A DNA stretch of 64,000 nt from Gammaproteobacteria bacterium (GCA_023228645.1 JALOAT010000008.1:39511-103510); one strand, 5' to 3'. Positions 21,087-31,217 are shown, counted from the stretch's first letter. The notes: generated by a model not told the origin, from the sequence alone. A program made the numbers and translations.

Positions 21087-21115
21087 TTGACACCCCGGGC
21101 CATGCTCCCTAGCAT
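21087..21115 (+). promoter_or_regulatory. Sigma-70 promoter of ispB
   Basis: TTGACA (21087-21092), 17-nt spacer, TAGCAT (21110-21115), 27 bp before the ispB ATG. It is back to back with the rplU promoter, 30 bp apart. Confidence 0.75.
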
Positions 21116-21142
21116 GCTTGGCCTTTCCCATGCACACCCACC

Positions 21143-22111
21143 ATGGATATCCACGCCGTATATAAGCTCGTGGAAACCGACCGCGGGGCGGTCGACCGAC
21201 TGATTCACGAACGCCTGCATTCCGAGGTGGCGTTAGTGAATCAGATCGGCCACTACATCGTGAACAGCGGCGGCAAGCGCCTGCGGCCGGTGCTGGTGCT
21301 GCTCTCGGCCGGGGCCTTCGGCCATACCGGCACAGACCGGCTGGAACTCGCGGCGGTGATCGAATTCATCCACACCGCCACCCTGCTCCACGACGACGTG
21401 GTCGATGCCTCCGACAAGCGCCGCGGCCGGGACACGGCCAATGCCGTGTGGGGCAATCAGGCCAGTGTGCTGGTAGGTGATTACCTCTACTCGCGCGCGT
21501 TCCAGATGATGGTATCCGTGGGCAGCATGCGTGTCATGCAGATTCTCTCCGAGGCCACCAACACCATCGCCGAGGGCGAGGTGAAGCAATTGTTGAACGT
21601 GCACAACGCGGACGTGACCGAGGCCGCGTATCTGGACGTCATTCACTGCAAGACCGCGAAGCTGTTCGAGGCCGCCGCGCAGATCGGCGCCGTCATCGCC
21701 GCTCGCTCCCCCGCCGAGGAACTGGCGATGGCGCGCTACGGCATGCACCTGGGCGCCGCCTATCAACTGGTCGATGACGTGCTCGACTACAGCAGCTCCA
21801 GTGAAGAACTCGGCAAAAACGTCGGCGACGATCTCGCCGAAGGCAAGCCGACCCTGCCACTCATCTATGTACTTCAGCACGGCACTGCGCCGCAGAAGGC
21901 ACTGGTGCGTCGCGCCATCGAGGAAGGTGGCAAGGAACACATTACGGCGATTACAGAAGCCATTGAAACCACCGGCGCCATCGCGTACACTTCGCGCGCT
22001 GCGCAAGGTGAGGCGGAACAAGCCATCACCGCCCTCGAAATCATTCCCGAGTCGCCGTACAAACAGGCACTGATTTCGCTGGCACGGTTCTCCGTCGCGC
22101 GCACGTCTTGA
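21143..22111 (+). CDS. ispB: Octaprenyl (polyprenyl) diphosphate synthase
   Basis: Trans-prenyltransferase making the side-chain precursor of ubiquinone. 322 residues with the two aspartate-rich motifs DDVVD (84-88) and DDVLD (211-215), plus GGKRLRPVLVLL and KTAKLFEAAAQIGA. The residues before the first DD set chain length, but I cannot call octaprenyl over nonaprenyl. Opposite rplU, as in E. coli and Pseudomonas. It uses substrates made by ispH's pathway, also encoded in the window. Confidence 0.95.
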   Translation: MDIHAVYKLVETDRGAVDRLIHERLHSEVALVNQIGHYIVNSGGKRLRPVLVLLSAGAFGHTGTDRLELAAVIEFIHTATLLHDDVVDASDKRRGRDTANAVWGNQASVLVGDYLYSRAFQMMVSVGSMRVMQILSEATNTIAEGEVKQLLNVHNADVTEAAYLDVIHCKTAKLFEAAAQIGAVIAARSPAEELAMARYGMHLGAAYQLVDDVLDYSSSSEELGKNVGDDLAEGKPTLPLIYVLQHGTAPQKALVRRAIEEGGKEHITAITEAIETTGAIAYTSRAAQGEAEQAITALEIIPESPYKQALISLARFSVARTS

Positions 22112-22120
22112 TGTTCACCG

Positions 22121-22197
22121 CGGGGTGTAGCTCAGCCTGGTAGAGCGCTACCTTCGGGAGGTAGAAGTCGCAGGTTCAATTCCTGTCACCCCGACCA
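22121..22197 (+). tRNA. tRNA-Pro (CGG anticodon)
   Basis: 77 nt with CCA. Acceptor stem CGGGGTG/CACCCCG, D-arm TAGCTCAGCCTGGTAGAGC, anticodon arm CTACCTTCGGGAGGTAG with CGG, T-arm CAGGTTCAATTCCTG. It starts only 9 bp after the ispB stop, so it is probably transcribed through from ispB or from a promoter inside it. Confidence 0.97.
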
Positions 22198-22206
22198 TCA
22201 TTCCCG

Positions 22207-22236
22207 AAAAAAGCGGCCGAACGGCCGTTTTTTTTC
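22207..22236 (+). terminator. Terminator after tRNA-Pro
   Basis: Stem CGGCCG-AA-CGGCCG with an A tract before and eight Ts after. It ends the ispB/tRNA-Pro transcript. Confidence 0.9.
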
Positions 22237-22312
22237 GCGCCTATGCTGTTGGTTTTTACTGACCGTTCGACTATGGATTAGGTAAACGCGGCACCGCCCG
22301 AGGGCCACCGCC

Positions 22313-23269
22313 ATGCGCCTCCTGATCACCCTGCTCGCACTCCTTCCCTTCGGCAGCATCGCAGGCGAGCAGCGCGAGGCACTCTACCCCGACAATCCCA
22401 ACATGGCGGATGAGGCCGTCTTCGTTGCCGACACGGGGCTGACCCGCCTGGAATACGGCGGCCTGGAACCGAGTTGGCATCAACTCGAAGGGTTGTTCCC
22501 GCTCGAACCCGTGGTGGTGAACGATTTGGTCGTGGTGGGCAGCCCGGTGGGTATATTCGCACTCGATGCGGCGAGCGGCGCCATTCGCTGGCACGTGGCA
22601 TCGTCACACACCCTGTACAGCCCCACCGTGATCGGCTCGACCGCCTACGTGGGCGGTGAAGACGGCAGCCTGCGCGCACTGGATCTCGAAGACGGTGACG
22701 TGCGCTGGCGTCAGGACCTCAGCGGCTGGGTGTTTTCACCGGCAGTGGTGGGGGATCAACTGGTCACGGGCGGCGGCGCCGGGGTGTTGTGGGGCGTCTC
22801 GGGCGAGGACGGATCAAAGCGTTGGCAAAGGACGACCGGCGAGGAACTGGTGTTCAGGCCCATCGCCGGCCGCGAGGGTCCGGTCTATATCAGCACCGTG
22901 CAGGGCAAGCTGATTGCGGTGTCGGCCGACAACGGCGCCGTCGATTGGCAAACCACGCTCGATACGCCCAGCACCACCACAGTCTATGGCGATCGGCTTC
23001 TGCTCGGGCAGTTCAGCGGCCTGGTGGCCGCGTACAACCGCTATACGGGGGCGAAGATCTGGGAGCATCAGCTCAAGGGGCCGACCACCATCCCCATCAA
23101 GATCCTCGACGGCAAGGTGGTGGCGATCACCGAGGAAGGCAACAGCGTGCTGCTCGACCTGGAAGACGGCCAGGTGCTCGAGGAAATCGAGCATGAAGAG
23201 CCGCCGCCGGCGGAACCGGATCCCGACAAGCCGGAATTTCTCGCCTCGGGTCCGTTCGCCAGCGACTGA
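22313..23269 (+). CDS. PQQ-like beta-propeller repeat protein, exported (BamB-like)
   Basis: 318 residues with a signal peptide (MRLLITLLALLPFGSIAG). At least five repeated blades are visible, each with the W-rich A-G-D-hydrophobic pattern (ALDAASGAIRWHV, ALDLEDGDVRWRQDL, GVSGEDGSKRWQR, AVSADNGAVDWQTTL, AYNRYTGAKIWEHQL, LLDLEDGQVLEEI). The C-terminal tail is acidic and proline-rich. This is the fold of BamB of the outer-membrane beta-barrel assembly machine, but there is no lipobox and the usual der/hisS context is absent, so it may be a different periplasmic scaffold protein. The nearest neighbour is ssb, convergent, 2 bp away. Confidence 0.82.
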   Translation: MRLLITLLALLPFGSIAGEQREALYPDNPNMADEAVFVADTGLTRLEYGGLEPSWHQLEGLFPLEPVVVNDLVVVGSPVGIFALDAASGAIRWHVASSHTLYSPTVIGSTAYVGGEDGSLRALDLEDGDVRWRQDLSGWVFSPAVVGDQLVTGGGAGVLWGVSGEDGSKRWQRTTGEELVFRPIAGREGPVYISTVQGKLIAVSADNGAVDWQTTLDTPSTTTVYGDRLLLGQFSGLVAAYNRYTGAKIWEHQLKGPTTIPIKILDGKVVAITEEGNSVLLDLEDGQVLEEIEHEEPPPAEPDPDKPEFLASGPFASD

Positions 23270-23271
23270 AT

Positions 23272-23757
23272 CTAGAACGGGATATCGTCGTCGAAGTCGT
23301 CGAAGCCACCGCGCGGCGCAGGGGCGGACGAAGCCTTACCGTCATCGCGCGAGGGCGCCGCTGCCGCCGGTGCGGAACGCGGCTCATCGTAGTTCGCGCT
23401 ACCGCCGCCGCCACCCGCACCACGGCCACCCAGCATCTGCATGTCGCTCACCACGATTTCGGTGGTGTAGCGGTCCTGGCCGTTCTTGTCCTGCCACTTG
23501 CGGGTGCGCAGGGAGCCTTCCACATAGACCTGGGAGCCCTTGCGCAGGTACTCACCGGCAATCTCCGCCAGTCTGTTGAAGAACACCACGGTGTGCCATT
23601 CCGTGCGTTCCTGGGTCTGGCCGGTCTGCTTGTCTTTCCACTGCTCACTGGTCGCGATGGTCACATTCGCCACCGCACCGCCGCTCGGCATGTAGCGCAC
23701 CTCGGGGTCCTTTCCGAGATTACCGACCAAAATTACCTTGTTTACGCCTCTTGCCAT
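23272..23757 (-). CDS. ssb: Single-stranded DNA-binding protein
   Basis: 161 residues from ATG 23757 ([26 protein letters not shown]), with GGAGAG upstream. OB-fold about 1-112 ([32 protein letters not shown]), a glycine/alanine-rich linker, and the acidic tip DFDDDIPF that recruits replication and repair partners. It follows yajR at 41 bp and shares the uvrA neighbourhood, as in other gammaproteobacteria. No LexA box was recognised. Confidence 0.98.
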   Translation of the reverse strand: MARGVNKVILVGNLGKDPEVRYMPSGGAVANVTIATSEQWKDKQTGQTQERTEWHTVVFFNRLAEIAGEYLRKGSQVYVEGSLRTRKWQDKNGQDRYTTEIVVSDMQMLGGRGAGGGGGSANYDEPRSAPAAAAPSRDDGKASSAPAPRGGFDDFDDDIPF

Positions 23758-23798
23758 CTCACGCTCTCCACCATCTCGTCTCGTTTTTCCCGCTGTGC

Positions 23799-25172
23799 TC
23801 ACGCACTGCGCGAGAACCGCCCCAAGGCCGCCGCATCCAATGCCTCGTTGTCCACCTTGAGGTAGGCCGTACGATCTTCCACATTTACCGCCACCTCCGC
23901 CACTCCGGGTACGGCGGCCAGTTCCAGTCTCAGCCGGTCGGCGCCGTGCAGGTCCATCTCGTCCAGGTGAAGGATGCGGGTGGACAGGTGCCGCGGCCGG
24001 CGCATGGTGGCCACCAGACCCAGCCACAGCAGGAGCACGGCGGCGCAGGCCAGGAACAGACCCTGAAAGCCATAGTCACCGAACATCCGTCCGCCCACCC
24101 AGCCGCCCATGAAGGCGCCCAGGAACTGGGCACTGGAATAGACCCCCATGGCGGTTCCTTTGCTCTCCACGGGCGCCAATTTCGAGACCAGCGACGGCAG
24201 GCTGGCCTCCAACAGGTTGAAGCCGATAAAAAAAACGCCCATCAGCAGCACCAGTGCGGTCAGGCCGGTGTGGAACTGTGCCAGGCCGAACTCGGCCAGC
24301 ACCAGGACCGCGACCGCCCCAACCAGCACCTGCTTCATGGCCCGTCGGCGCTCCGCCGCGATGATAAAGGGGATCGCCACGGCCATGGCGACCACCATGA
24401 CGGGCAGATACACCAGCCAGTGATCCCCAGGTGCCAGCCCGGCATCGCGCAAAGCCAGGGGCAGCGCCACGAAACCTGCCGTCAACACCATGTGCAGTAC
24501 GAAAATGCCGACGTCGGTGCGGACCAGTTCCGCGTCGACCAGCACGCGCCGGACCTGAGTCAAGGCCGGAGCGAGATCACGGTGACGGCGCTCGGTGGCC
24601 GGGTCGGGCACGAATCCGTACAGCAGAGCAATACCCAACAGGGCCAACACTGCCGTAAAGCCAAAGATGCCTGGTACGCCTATCCACTGATTGAGCAGCG
24701 GGCCGGCCACCATGGCGACCAGGAACGAAAGACCGATGCTCATACCGATGAAGGCCATGGCCTTGGTGCGGTGCTCCTCGCGGGTGAGATCGGCAAGCAA
24801 TGCCATCACCGCTGCGGCAACCGCGCCGGCACCCTGCACAGCGCGTCCGACGATCACGCCGGTGATGCTGTCGGCGCTCGCGGCGATGATGCTGCCGGCG
24901 GCGAACACCAGCAGCCCCAAGGCGATCACCCGCTTGCGTCCAAAGCGATCGGAGGCCATGCCGTACGGGATCTGCAGCACGGCCTGGGTCAGTCCGTAGA
25001 TGCCGATGGCGAGGCCCATGAGCGTCGGCGTCACGCCATCGAGGTCCTGCGCGTAAAGCGCAAACACAGGCAGGATCATGAAAAGCCCGAGCATGCGGAA
25101 CGTGAAGATCCCCGCCAGCGCCGTGGCCGCACGCTTTTCACCAGCGCTCATTCGCATCGGACTTTCATTCAT
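23799..25172 (-). CDS. yajR: MFS transporter with C-terminal ferredoxin-like domain (YajR-like)
   Basis: 457 residues, twelve hydrophobic helices, with the MFS motif [13 protein letters not shown] between helices 2 and 3. After the last helix (~residue 385) there is a soluble ~65-residue domain ([41 protein letters not shown]) with a ferredoxin-like/HMA-like pattern. This corresponds to the YAM domain of E. coli YajR (454 residues). It lacks the HMA CXXC, so metal binding is not indicated. The substrate is unknown. The uvrA-yajR-ssb order supports the assignment. Confidence 0.88.
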   Translation of the reverse strand: MNESPMRMSAGEKRAATALAGIFTFRMLGLFMILPVFALYAQDLDGVTPTLMGLAIGIYGLTQAVLQIPYGMASDRFGRKRVIALGLLVFAAGSIIAASADSITGVIVGRAVQGAGAVAAAVMALLADLTREEHRTKAMAFIGMSIGLSFLVAMVAGPLLNQWIGVPGIFGFTAVLALLGIALLYGFVPDPATERRHRDLAPALTQVRRVLVDAELVRTDVGIFVLHMVLTAGFVALPLALRDAGLAPGDHWLVYLPVMVVAMAVAIPFIIAAERRRAMKQVLVGAVAVLVLAEFGLAQFHTGLTALVLLMGVFFIGFNLLEASLPSLVSKLAPVESKGTAMGVYSSAQFLGAFMGGWVGGRMFGDYGFQGLFLACAAVLLLWLGLVATMRRPRHLSTRILHLDEMDLHGADRLRLELAAVPGVAEVAVNVEDRTAYLKVDNEALDAAALGRFSRSA

Positions 25173-25207
25173 ATTGTCGGTCTAATCCTGCTGGAAAATA
25201 GGGGATT

Positions 25208-25237
25208 TTGCGCGCAAGCACGGGAAAACCGTATATT
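25208..25237 (+). promoter_or_regulatory. Candidate uvrA promoter
   Basis: TTGCGC (25208-25213), 18-nt spacer, TATATT (25232-25237). A GAGG Shine-Dalgarno follows 8 nt before the uvrA ATG. No CTG-N10-CAG LexA site was found here. Confidence 0.4.
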
Positions 25238-25264
25238 AGCAGGTTCGAATTCGAGGCATAGCCG

Positions 25265-28123
25265 ATGGACACCATCCGCATCCGCGGTGCGCGCACCCAC
25301 AATCTCCAGAATATCGATCTCGAGTTGCCGCGCGACAAGTTGATCGTCATCACGGGCCTGTCCGGGTCGGGCAAGTCGTCGCTCGCCTTCGACACCATCT
25401 ATGCCGAAGGACAGCGGCGCTATGTAGAGTCGTTGTCCAGCTACGCGCGGCAGTTCCTGTCCATGATGGAAAAACCCGACGTGGACCACATCGAGGGCCT
25501 GTCGCCCGCGATCTCCATTGAGCAGAAGTCCACCTCGCACAATCCGCGCTCCACCGTGGGCACGGTTACCGAAATCTACGACTACCTGCGCCTGCTGTAT
25601 GCACGCGCCGGCGAGCCACGCTGTCCTGAACACGGCACCGTGCTCGAGGCGCAGACGGTCAGCCAGATGGTCGATCAGGTGCTGGCCTTGCCCGAAGGCA
25701 CGCGCGTGATGCTGCTCGCCCCCGTGATCCAGGACCGCAAGGGCGAGCACGTGCAGGTGCTCGAAGAGTTACGCGCCCAGGGCTTCGTGCGTGCACGGAT
25801 CAATGGTGTGGTGCACGAGTTGGACAGCCCGCCGAAGCTCGAATTGCGCAAGAAGCACACCATCGAGGCGGTGGTGGATCGCTTCAAGGTGCGCGCGGAC
25901 ATCCAGCAGCGCCTGGCCGATTCCTTCGAGACCACGCTCGCGCTCGGCGACAGTTTGGCGCGCGTGAGTTTTCTTGATGGCGAGCGGGAGGAGTGGCTGT
26001 TCTCCGCCCGCTATGCCTGCCCCGTGTGCGGCTACTCGCTGGCGGACCTTGAACCGCGGCTGTTTTCATTCAACAACCCCGCCGGTGCCTGCCCCACCTG
26101 CGACGGTCTGGGGCTACGGCAGTTCTTCGACCCCGCACGCGTGGTGACCCACCCGGAGCTCAGCCTCGCCGCCGGCGCCATTCGCGGCTGGGACCGGCGC
26201 AACATCTATTACTTCCAGATGTTGCGTTCACTGGCGAAGCACTACGGCTTTGATGTCGACACGTCATTCGAGAAGCTGCCGAAGAAGATCCGAAATGTCC
26301 TGCTGCACGGCAGTGGTGACGAAGAAATCGCCTTCACCTATCTGGGCGAGCGCGGCGGTGCGCGCAAGCGCGTGCATCCCTTCGAGGGCATCATCCCGAA
26401 CATGGAGCGGCGCTACCGTGAGACTGAATCCGCCATGGTGCGCGAGGAATTGGCCAAGTTTCTGAGCACCGCACCGTGCGCCGACTGCGGCGGTACGCGT
26501 CTGAACCAGGCGGCACGTCATGTTTACGTCGCCGATCGGCCGCTGCCTGAAGTGACAGCCATGCCGGTGGGGCGCGCGCGCGATTTCTTCGCGGCACTCA
26601 CCTTGCCCGGCTGGCGCGGCGAGATTGCCGCCAAGGTGCTCAAGGAAATCGGCGAACGCCTCAGCTTCCTGGTGAACGTAGGCCTCGATTACCTGTCGCT
26701 CGATCGCAGCGCCGAGACCCTCTCCGGCGGCGAAGCGCAGCGTATCCGGCTCGCCAGCCAGATTGGCGCGGGTCTGGTGGGCGTGATGTATATCCTCGAC
26801 GAGCCGTCCATCGGACTGCACCAGCGCGACAACGAGCGCCTGATCGAGACGCTCGAGCATCTGCGCGACATCGGCAACACCGTGATCGTGGTGGAGCACG
26901 ACGAAGATGCCATTCGCAGCGCCGATCACGTGGTCGACATCGGACCCGGCGCAGGCACCCACGGTGGCCGCATCGTCGCGCAGGGTACGCCTGCGCAGAT
27001 CATGGCCAACGCCAATTCGGTCACCGGTCAGTACCTGTCGGGCCGCCGCACCATCGCAATACCACATCAGCGTACGGCACCGGACCCGGAGCGCCAGTTG
27101 CGCATCCGTGGTGCGAGCGGCAACAACCTGAAGGGACTGAACGTGGACATCCCCGTGGGCCTGTTCACCGTCGTCACGGGCGTGTCGGGTTCCGGCAAGT
27201 CCACGCTCATCAACGACACGCTCTACCGTCACGCTGCGCTGGAACTGAACGGTGCCAGCGAGGACCCGGCGCCGGTCGCGGAAATCATCGGCCTCGAACT
27301 GTTCGACAAGGTAGTGGACATCGACCAGAGTCCTATCGGCCGCACACCACGTTCCAACCCCGCCACGTATACGGGCCTGTTCACGCCCATCCGTGAACTG
27401 TACGCGGGAACGTCGGAGGCCCGCGCACGCGGCTACGAGCTGGGCCGCTTCAGCTTCAACGTGAAAGGCGGACGCTGCGAGGCCTGCCAGGGCGACGGCC
27501 TCATCCGGGTGGAGATGCACTTCCTGCCCGACATCTACGTGCCCTGCGACGTCTGCAAGGGCAAGCGCTATAACCGCGAGACTCTGGAGGTCCGCTACAA
27601 GGGCAAGAGCATCTATGAAGTGCTGGAGATGACCATCGAGGAGGCGCGTGCCTTCTTCGATCCGGTCCCGGTGGTAGCGCGCAAGCTACAGACCCTGCTG
27701 GACGTGGGCCTCAGCTACGTGAAGCTCGGCCAAAGCGCGACCACACTCTCCGGCGGCGAGGCTCAACGCGTGAAGCTCGCCCGCGAGCTGTCCAAGCGCG
27801 ACACCGGCAACACGCTCTACATTCTCGACGAACCCACCACCGGCCTGCACTTCCAGGACATCGAACAGTTGCTTGCGGTGCTGCACCGTCTGCGCGACCA
27901 CGGCAACACCGTCGTGGTGATCGAGCACAACCTGGACGTCATCAAGACCGCCGACTGGCTCATTGATCTCGGGCCCGAAGGCGGCGACAGAGGCGGCACC
28001 CTGGTCATCACCGGCACGCCGGAAACCGTAGCCGCCTGCGAGGATTCCCATACCGGCCATTTCCTCAAGCCGGTCCTCGCACGGGTAGCGGCCGGTCCGA
28101 CCAAGCGTAAGAAAAAAGCCTGA
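25265..28123 (+). CDS. uvrA: Excinuclease ABC subunit UvrA
   Basis: Damage-sensing ATPase of nucleotide excision repair, 952 residues. Walker A motifs are GLSGSGKSS (31-39) and GVSGSGKST (639-647). ABC signatures are [12 protein letters not shown] and [12 protein letters not shown]. The first zinc finger has C252, C255, C276 and C279; the second lies in [10 protein letters not shown] ... [10 protein letters not shown]. Divergent from yajR-ssb. Its stop abuts an inverted repeat shared with the convergent downstream gene. Confidence 0.98.
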   Translation: MDTIRIRGARTHNLQNIDLELPRDKLIVITGLSGSGKSSLAFDTIYAEGQRRYVESLSSYARQFLSMMEKPDVDHIEGLSPAISIEQKSTSHNPRSTVGTVTEIYDYLRLLYARAGEPRCPEHGTVLEAQTVSQMVDQVLALPEGTRVMLLAPVIQDRKGEHVQVLEELRAQGFVRARINGVVHELDSPPKLELRKKHTIEAVVDRFKVRADIQQRLADSFETTLALGDSLARVSFLDGEREEWLFSARYACPVCGYSLADLEPRLFSFNNPAGACPTCDGLGLRQFFDPARVVTHPELSLAAGAIRGWDRRNIYYFQMLRSLAKHYGFDVDTSFEKLPKKIRNVLLHGSGDEEIAFTYLGERGGARKRVHPFEGIIPNMERRYRETESAMVREELAKFLSTAPCADCGGTRLNQAARHVYVADRPLPEVTAMPVGRARDFFAALTLPGWRGEIAAKVLKEIGERLSFLVNVGLDYLSLDRSAETLSGGEAQRIRLASQIGAGLVGVMYILDEPSIGLHQRDNERLIETLEHLRDIGNTVIVVEHDEDAIRSADHVVDIGPGAGTHGGRIVAQGTPAQIMANANSVTGQYLSGRRTIAIPHQRTAPDPERQLRIRGASGNNLKGLNVDIPVGLFTVVTGVSGSGKSTLINDTLYRHAALELNGASEDPAPVAEIIGLELFDKVVDIDQSPIGRTPRSNPATYTGLFTPIRELYAGTSEARARGYELGRFSFNVKGGRCEACQGDGLIRVEMHFLPDIYVPCDVCKGKRYNRETLEVRYKGKSIYEVLEMTIEEARAFFDPVPVVARKLQTLLDVGLSYVKLGQSATTLSGGEAQRVKLARELSKRDTGNTLYILDEPTTGLHFQDIEQLLAVLHRLRDHGNTVVVIEHNLDVIKTADWLIDLGPEGGDRGGTLVITGTPETVAACEDSHTGHFLKPVLARVAAGPTKRKKKA

Positions 28124-28292
28124 CCGCGGAGGCCACAAAGGGCCACGGAGAACACGGAGGGGAAACCGCAACGGCGGCACCGTACTGCCTCGAATTGACC
28201 GCCTTTGCGTCCAACCGTCAGCGAGAGTGAAGACCAACCGCTCCTGTCCCCTCTCTTCTTTTCTCAGGGGCCTCCGTGCCCCTCCGTGGTCA
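28121..28292. repeat. Inverted repeat element between uvrA and the downstream gene
   Basis: Left arm TGACCGCGGAGGCC followed by GGCCACGGAGAACACGGAGG (28121-28160). The right arm, read on the minus strand, is TGACCACGGAGGGGCACGGAGG (28271-28292). Both arms begin exactly on the stop codons of the flanking convergent genes. The CCACGGnGnACACGG core resembles the outer arms of repeat copies A and B. The ~100 bp between the arms holds no gene. Confidence 0.75.
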
Positions 28293-29018
28293 ATCGCTCT
28301 TCAACCCGGCCGTCACTGGCGTGCCAATACAGAGGCCTAGCACCGAATCCGCCCGGCCCTGGTTGACGGCGATTTCCAGCAGACCGTTGGCGTTTTCGTA
28401 CCAGAAGGCCTCGCCCGGCGCGACCTCACCGAACGTGCGTGCGCGGTTGAGTCTGTGACCGTTCACTTCGACGGTGTCCCCGGGCGCGTTCACGGCCCGG
28501 ATCCCCGTCATGGCGTTGCCGAAGTGGTCCACGTAGATCACTTCCATCAAGTCAGCCGGCCAAGGCTTTATCCAGTCTTCCACCGGCGTTCCCGCCACTT
28601 TGTCTCCTCGCGCAATACGGGCTGCCATGGGCGCAAACAGGTCGCGCCCGTGGAAGCTCGGCGAGAGTCGCGCGGGTCGCCAGGTGATCGTCATTGCCCG
28701 CGCGTTTGCCGCGCGCTGGCCGATCACGTTGAAGAGGCCGTTGCCCGGACCCACGAACCAGCGGCCATCCACCTCCACGATCATGGGCTCGCACTTGTCG
28801 GTGCCCACGCCCGGATCGACGACCGCGAGAAACACGGTTCCCAGCGGAAATTCTTCCACGTAGGCCGCGAGCAAGTAGGCGCTCGCTCTCGGTGCGAAGC
28901 GCGGCGCGTCGGCGAATAAGTTGATAACCGGCACACCCGGGGCCTCCCGGGCCAGCACCGCCTTCATCTGGCCCACATAAGGCCCCGTCAGGCCGAAATC
29001 CGTAAACAGCATGATCAC
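28290..29018 (-). CDS. SAM hydroxide adenosyltransferase / SAM hydrolase family (DUF62)
   Basis: Family that cleaves S-adenosylmethionine with water, relatives of fluorinase and chlorinase. The N-terminal domain has IMLFTDFGLTGPYVGQMK, VDPGVGT and GPGNGLFN; the C-terminal domain has VIYVDHFGNAMTGI, as in the family. I choose GTG 29018 (242 residues), because GGAG lies 7 nt before it; ATG 29024 would leave only 1 nt. It sits between the rplQ terminator and uvrA. Physiological role unknown. Confidence 0.88.
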   Translation of the reverse strand: MIMLFTDFGLTGPYVGQMKAVLAREAPGVPVINLFADAPRFAPRASAYLLAAYVEEFPLGTVFLAVVDPGVGTDKCEPMIVEVDGRWFVGPGNGLFNVIGQRAANARAMTITWRPARLSPSFHGRDLFAPMAARIARGDKVAGTPVEDWIKPWPADLMEVIYVDHFGNAMTGIRAVNAPGDTVEVNGHRLNRARTFGEVAPGEAFWYENANGLLEIAVNQGRADSVLGLCIGTPVTAGLKSD

Positions 29019-29034
29019 TGCCATACTCCAGACG

Positions 29035-29062
29035 AAAAAAAGCCGGGGCACGCCCCGGCTTT
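29035..29062 (-). terminator. Terminator of the alpha operon (after rplQ)
   Basis: Minus strand AGCCGGGG-CGTG-CCCCGGCT followed by seven Ts. It closes the long ribosomal-protein block and is itself just upstream of the SAM hydrolase-family start. Confidence 0.92.
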
Positions 29063-29088
29063 CATTATCGCTGACCTTGCGCGGACGC

Positions 29089-29478
29089 TCAGGCGGCGTC
29101 GCCTTCGTTGGCGTCCGTCTCGGGACGGTCGACCAGTTCGACGATGGCCATCGGCGCGTTGTCTCCAGCACGGAAACCGCACTTCAGGATGCGCAAGTAC
29201 CCCCCCGGACGCGCCTTGTAGCGCGGGCCCAGTTCGCCGAACAGCTTGGTGACGATGTCGCGGTCCTGAATGCGCGAAAATGCGAGACGTCGGCGGGAGA
29301 CGGAGTCTTCCTTTGCCATGGTGATGAGCGGCTCCGCCACACGACGCAGCTCCTTCGCCTTGGGAAGGGTCGTCTTGATAATCTCGTGACGCAGCAGCGA
29401 GGCCGTCATGTTCTTGAACATGGCCTCACGGTGTGCCGTGGGGCGGTTGAGGTGCCGGCCGGCTTTACGGTGTCGCAT
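29089..29478 (-). CDS. rplQ: 50S ribosomal protein L17
   Basis: 129 residues ([32 protein letters not shown] ... [20 protein letters not shown]). Last gene of the alpha operon, 36 bp after rpoA, and followed directly by a terminator. Confidence 0.98.
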   Translation of the reverse strand: MRHRKAGRHLNRPTAHREAMFKNMTASLLRHEIIKTTLPKAKELRRVAEPLITMAKEDSVSRRRLAFSRIQDRDIVTKLFGELGPRYKARPGGYLRILKCGFRAGDNAPMAIVELVDRPETDANEGDAA

Positions 29479-29514
29479 GGTCGTTACCCTGAAATGCGTT
29501 ATTCGTTAATGGAC

Positions 29515-30510
29515 TCAGGCTTCGTCCCGCTTCTGGAGACTCGCGGGCGGCCAGTTCTCCAGACGCATGCCGAGAGACAGACCGTGCGATGCGAGCACGT
29601 CTTTGATCTCGGTGAGCGACTTCTTGCCCAAATTCGGGGTCTTCAACAGCTCCACTTCCGTGCGCTGAATCAGATCACCGATATAGTAAATGTGCTCTGC
29701 CTTGAGGCAGTTCGCCGACCGTACCGTCAGCTCCAGCTCGTCCACAGGGCGCAGCAGAATCGGATCGATCTCCGGCTCCTGCGCCTGCGGTGCGGCCTCT
29801 TCCTTGCCCTTCAGCTCGACGAAGGCCGACAACTGATCCTGGAGGATGGTTGCCGCGCGACGAATGGCCTCATCCGGTTCGATGGTGCCGTTGGTCTCCA
29901 ATTCGATAACCAGCTTGTCCAGGTTGGTGCGCTGTTCGACACGGGCACTCTCGACCACATACGCGGCGCGCACCACCGGACTGAACGATGCATCGATCTG
30001 CAACCGGCCGATGGGACGGGTTTCGTCCTCACCAAAGTTGCGCACGTTTGCAGGCTCGTATCCGCGTCCCTTGCGCATCTTGATGCGCATGTTCAGCTCA
30101 CCGGCCTTGGTCAGGTGCGCGATCACATGCTGCGGATTGACGATCTCCACGCCATGATCTAGAACGATATCGCCTGCCGTGACCACACCGAGCCCCTTCT
30201 TCGACAAGGTCAGCGTGACCTCGTCCTTGTGGGGCATGCGGATGGCCAGACCCTTCAGGTTGAGAAGGATCTCGATCACATCCTCCTGCACGCCCTCGAT
30301 CGTGGTGTACTCGTGGAGCACGCCGTCGATCTCGACTTCGGTTACCGCCGCGCCCACCATCGAGGAGAGCAGAATGCGACGAAGGGCATTGCCCAGCGTA
30401 TGACCGAAACCACGCTCCAGCGGCTCGAGCGTTACTTTCGCCCGGGTTTCGCTGAGCTTCTGCACACCGACGAGGCGTGGTTTAAGAAGTTCTGCTACAA
30501 AGCCCTGCAT
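29515..30510 (-). CDS. rpoA: RNA polymerase alpha subunit
   Basis: 331 residues. The N-terminal dimerisation domain ([29 protein letters not shown]) and the C-terminal domain ([55 protein letters not shown]), which contacts UP elements and activators, are joined by an E/A-rich linker. Part of rpsM-rpsK-rpsD-rpoA-rplQ. Confidence 0.99.
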   Translation of the reverse strand: MQGFVAELLKPRLVGVQKLSETRAKVTLEPLERGFGHTLGNALRRILLSSMVGAAVTEVEIDGVLHEYTTIEGVQEDVIEILLNLKGLAIRMPHKDEVTLTLSKKGLGVVTAGDIVLDHGVEIVNPQHVIAHLTKAGELNMRIKMRKGRGYEPANVRNFGEDETRPIGRLQIDASFSPVVRAAYVVESARVEQRTNLDKLVIELETNGTIEPDEAIRRAATILQDQLSAFVELKGKEEAAPQAQEPEIDPILLRPVDELELTVRSANCLKAEHIYYIGDLIQRTEVELLKTPNLGKKSLTEIKDVLASHGLSLGMRLENWPPASLQKRDEA

Positions 30511-30575
30511 GAACCTTCCTCACTGAATGGCTGCCGATGAACTACCCTAACTGCTTGCGCAAGCGCGACAAGCGG

Positions 30576-31202
30576 TTACTTCGAGTAGAGCTCGACGACG
30601 AGCTGTTCCTGAATCTCGGCGGGCAAATCGCTGCGATCCGGACGCTGCTTGAATACACCCTCGAGCTTCGTCGCGTCGACTTCGAGCCAAGCTGCAAAGC
30701 CACGCTGCTGCTGCGATTCCATAGCGGCCTTGACGCGCAGATGGTTCTTGGCATCTTCCGCGATCGACACGACGTCCCCGGGACGCAACTGGTACGAAGG
30801 GATGTTTACCTTGCGACCGTTCACACGCACGTTGCTGTGGCGTACGTTCTGGCGGGCCTCGGAACGGGACGCTCCAAACCCCATGCGGTACGCCACGTTG
30901 TCGAGGCGGCACTCAAGCAACTGCAACAGGTTTTCACCCGTGGAGCCCTTAAGACGATCAGCCTCTTCATAGTAGTGACGGAATTGCCCTTCGAGCAGAC
31001 CGTACACACGGCGCAGCTTCTGCTTCTCACGCAGCTGGCGCGCATAGTCCGACAGGCGACCACGACGCTGGCCATGCTGCCCCGGGGGCACAGGTCGGCT
31101 TTCGATGGTGCACTTGCTGGTGTAGCACTTGTCGCCCTTCAAAAAGAGCTTTTCGCCTTCGCGACGGCAAAGGCGGCACTTGGGACCGATGTACCTAGCC
31201 AA
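30576..31202 (-). CDS. rpsD: 30S ribosomal protein S4, four-cysteine (zinc-type) form
   Basis: 208 residues, primary 16S rRNA binder and, in E. coli, translational repressor of the alpha operon. The N-terminus carries C9, C12, C26 and C31 ([10 protein letters not shown] ... KCYTSKC), the zinc-site spacing of the Thermus-type C+ S4; E. coli S4 keeps only C31. The S4 RNA-binding domain ([22 protein letters not shown]...[19 protein letters not shown]) is normal. Confidence 0.98.
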   Translation of the reverse strand: MARYIGPKCRLCRREGEKLFLKGDKCYTSKCTIESRPVPPGQHGQRRGRLSDYARQLREKQKLRRVYGLLEGQFRHYYEEADRLKGSTGENLLQLLECRLDNVAYRMGFGASRSEARQNVRHSNVRVNGRKVNIPSYQLRPGDVVSIAEDAKNHLRVKAAMESQQQRGFAAWLEVDATKLEGVFKQRPDRSDLPAEIQEQLVVELYSK

Positions 31203-31217
31203 AGTTGTTCTCCTGCC

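Noticed and set aside
25173..25264. LexA (SOS) box between yajR and uvrA
   Set aside because: I looked for CTG-N10-CAG; the best candidate (CCG-TATATTAG-CAG) has the wrong spacing. SOS control of uvrA or ssb cannot be claimed from this.
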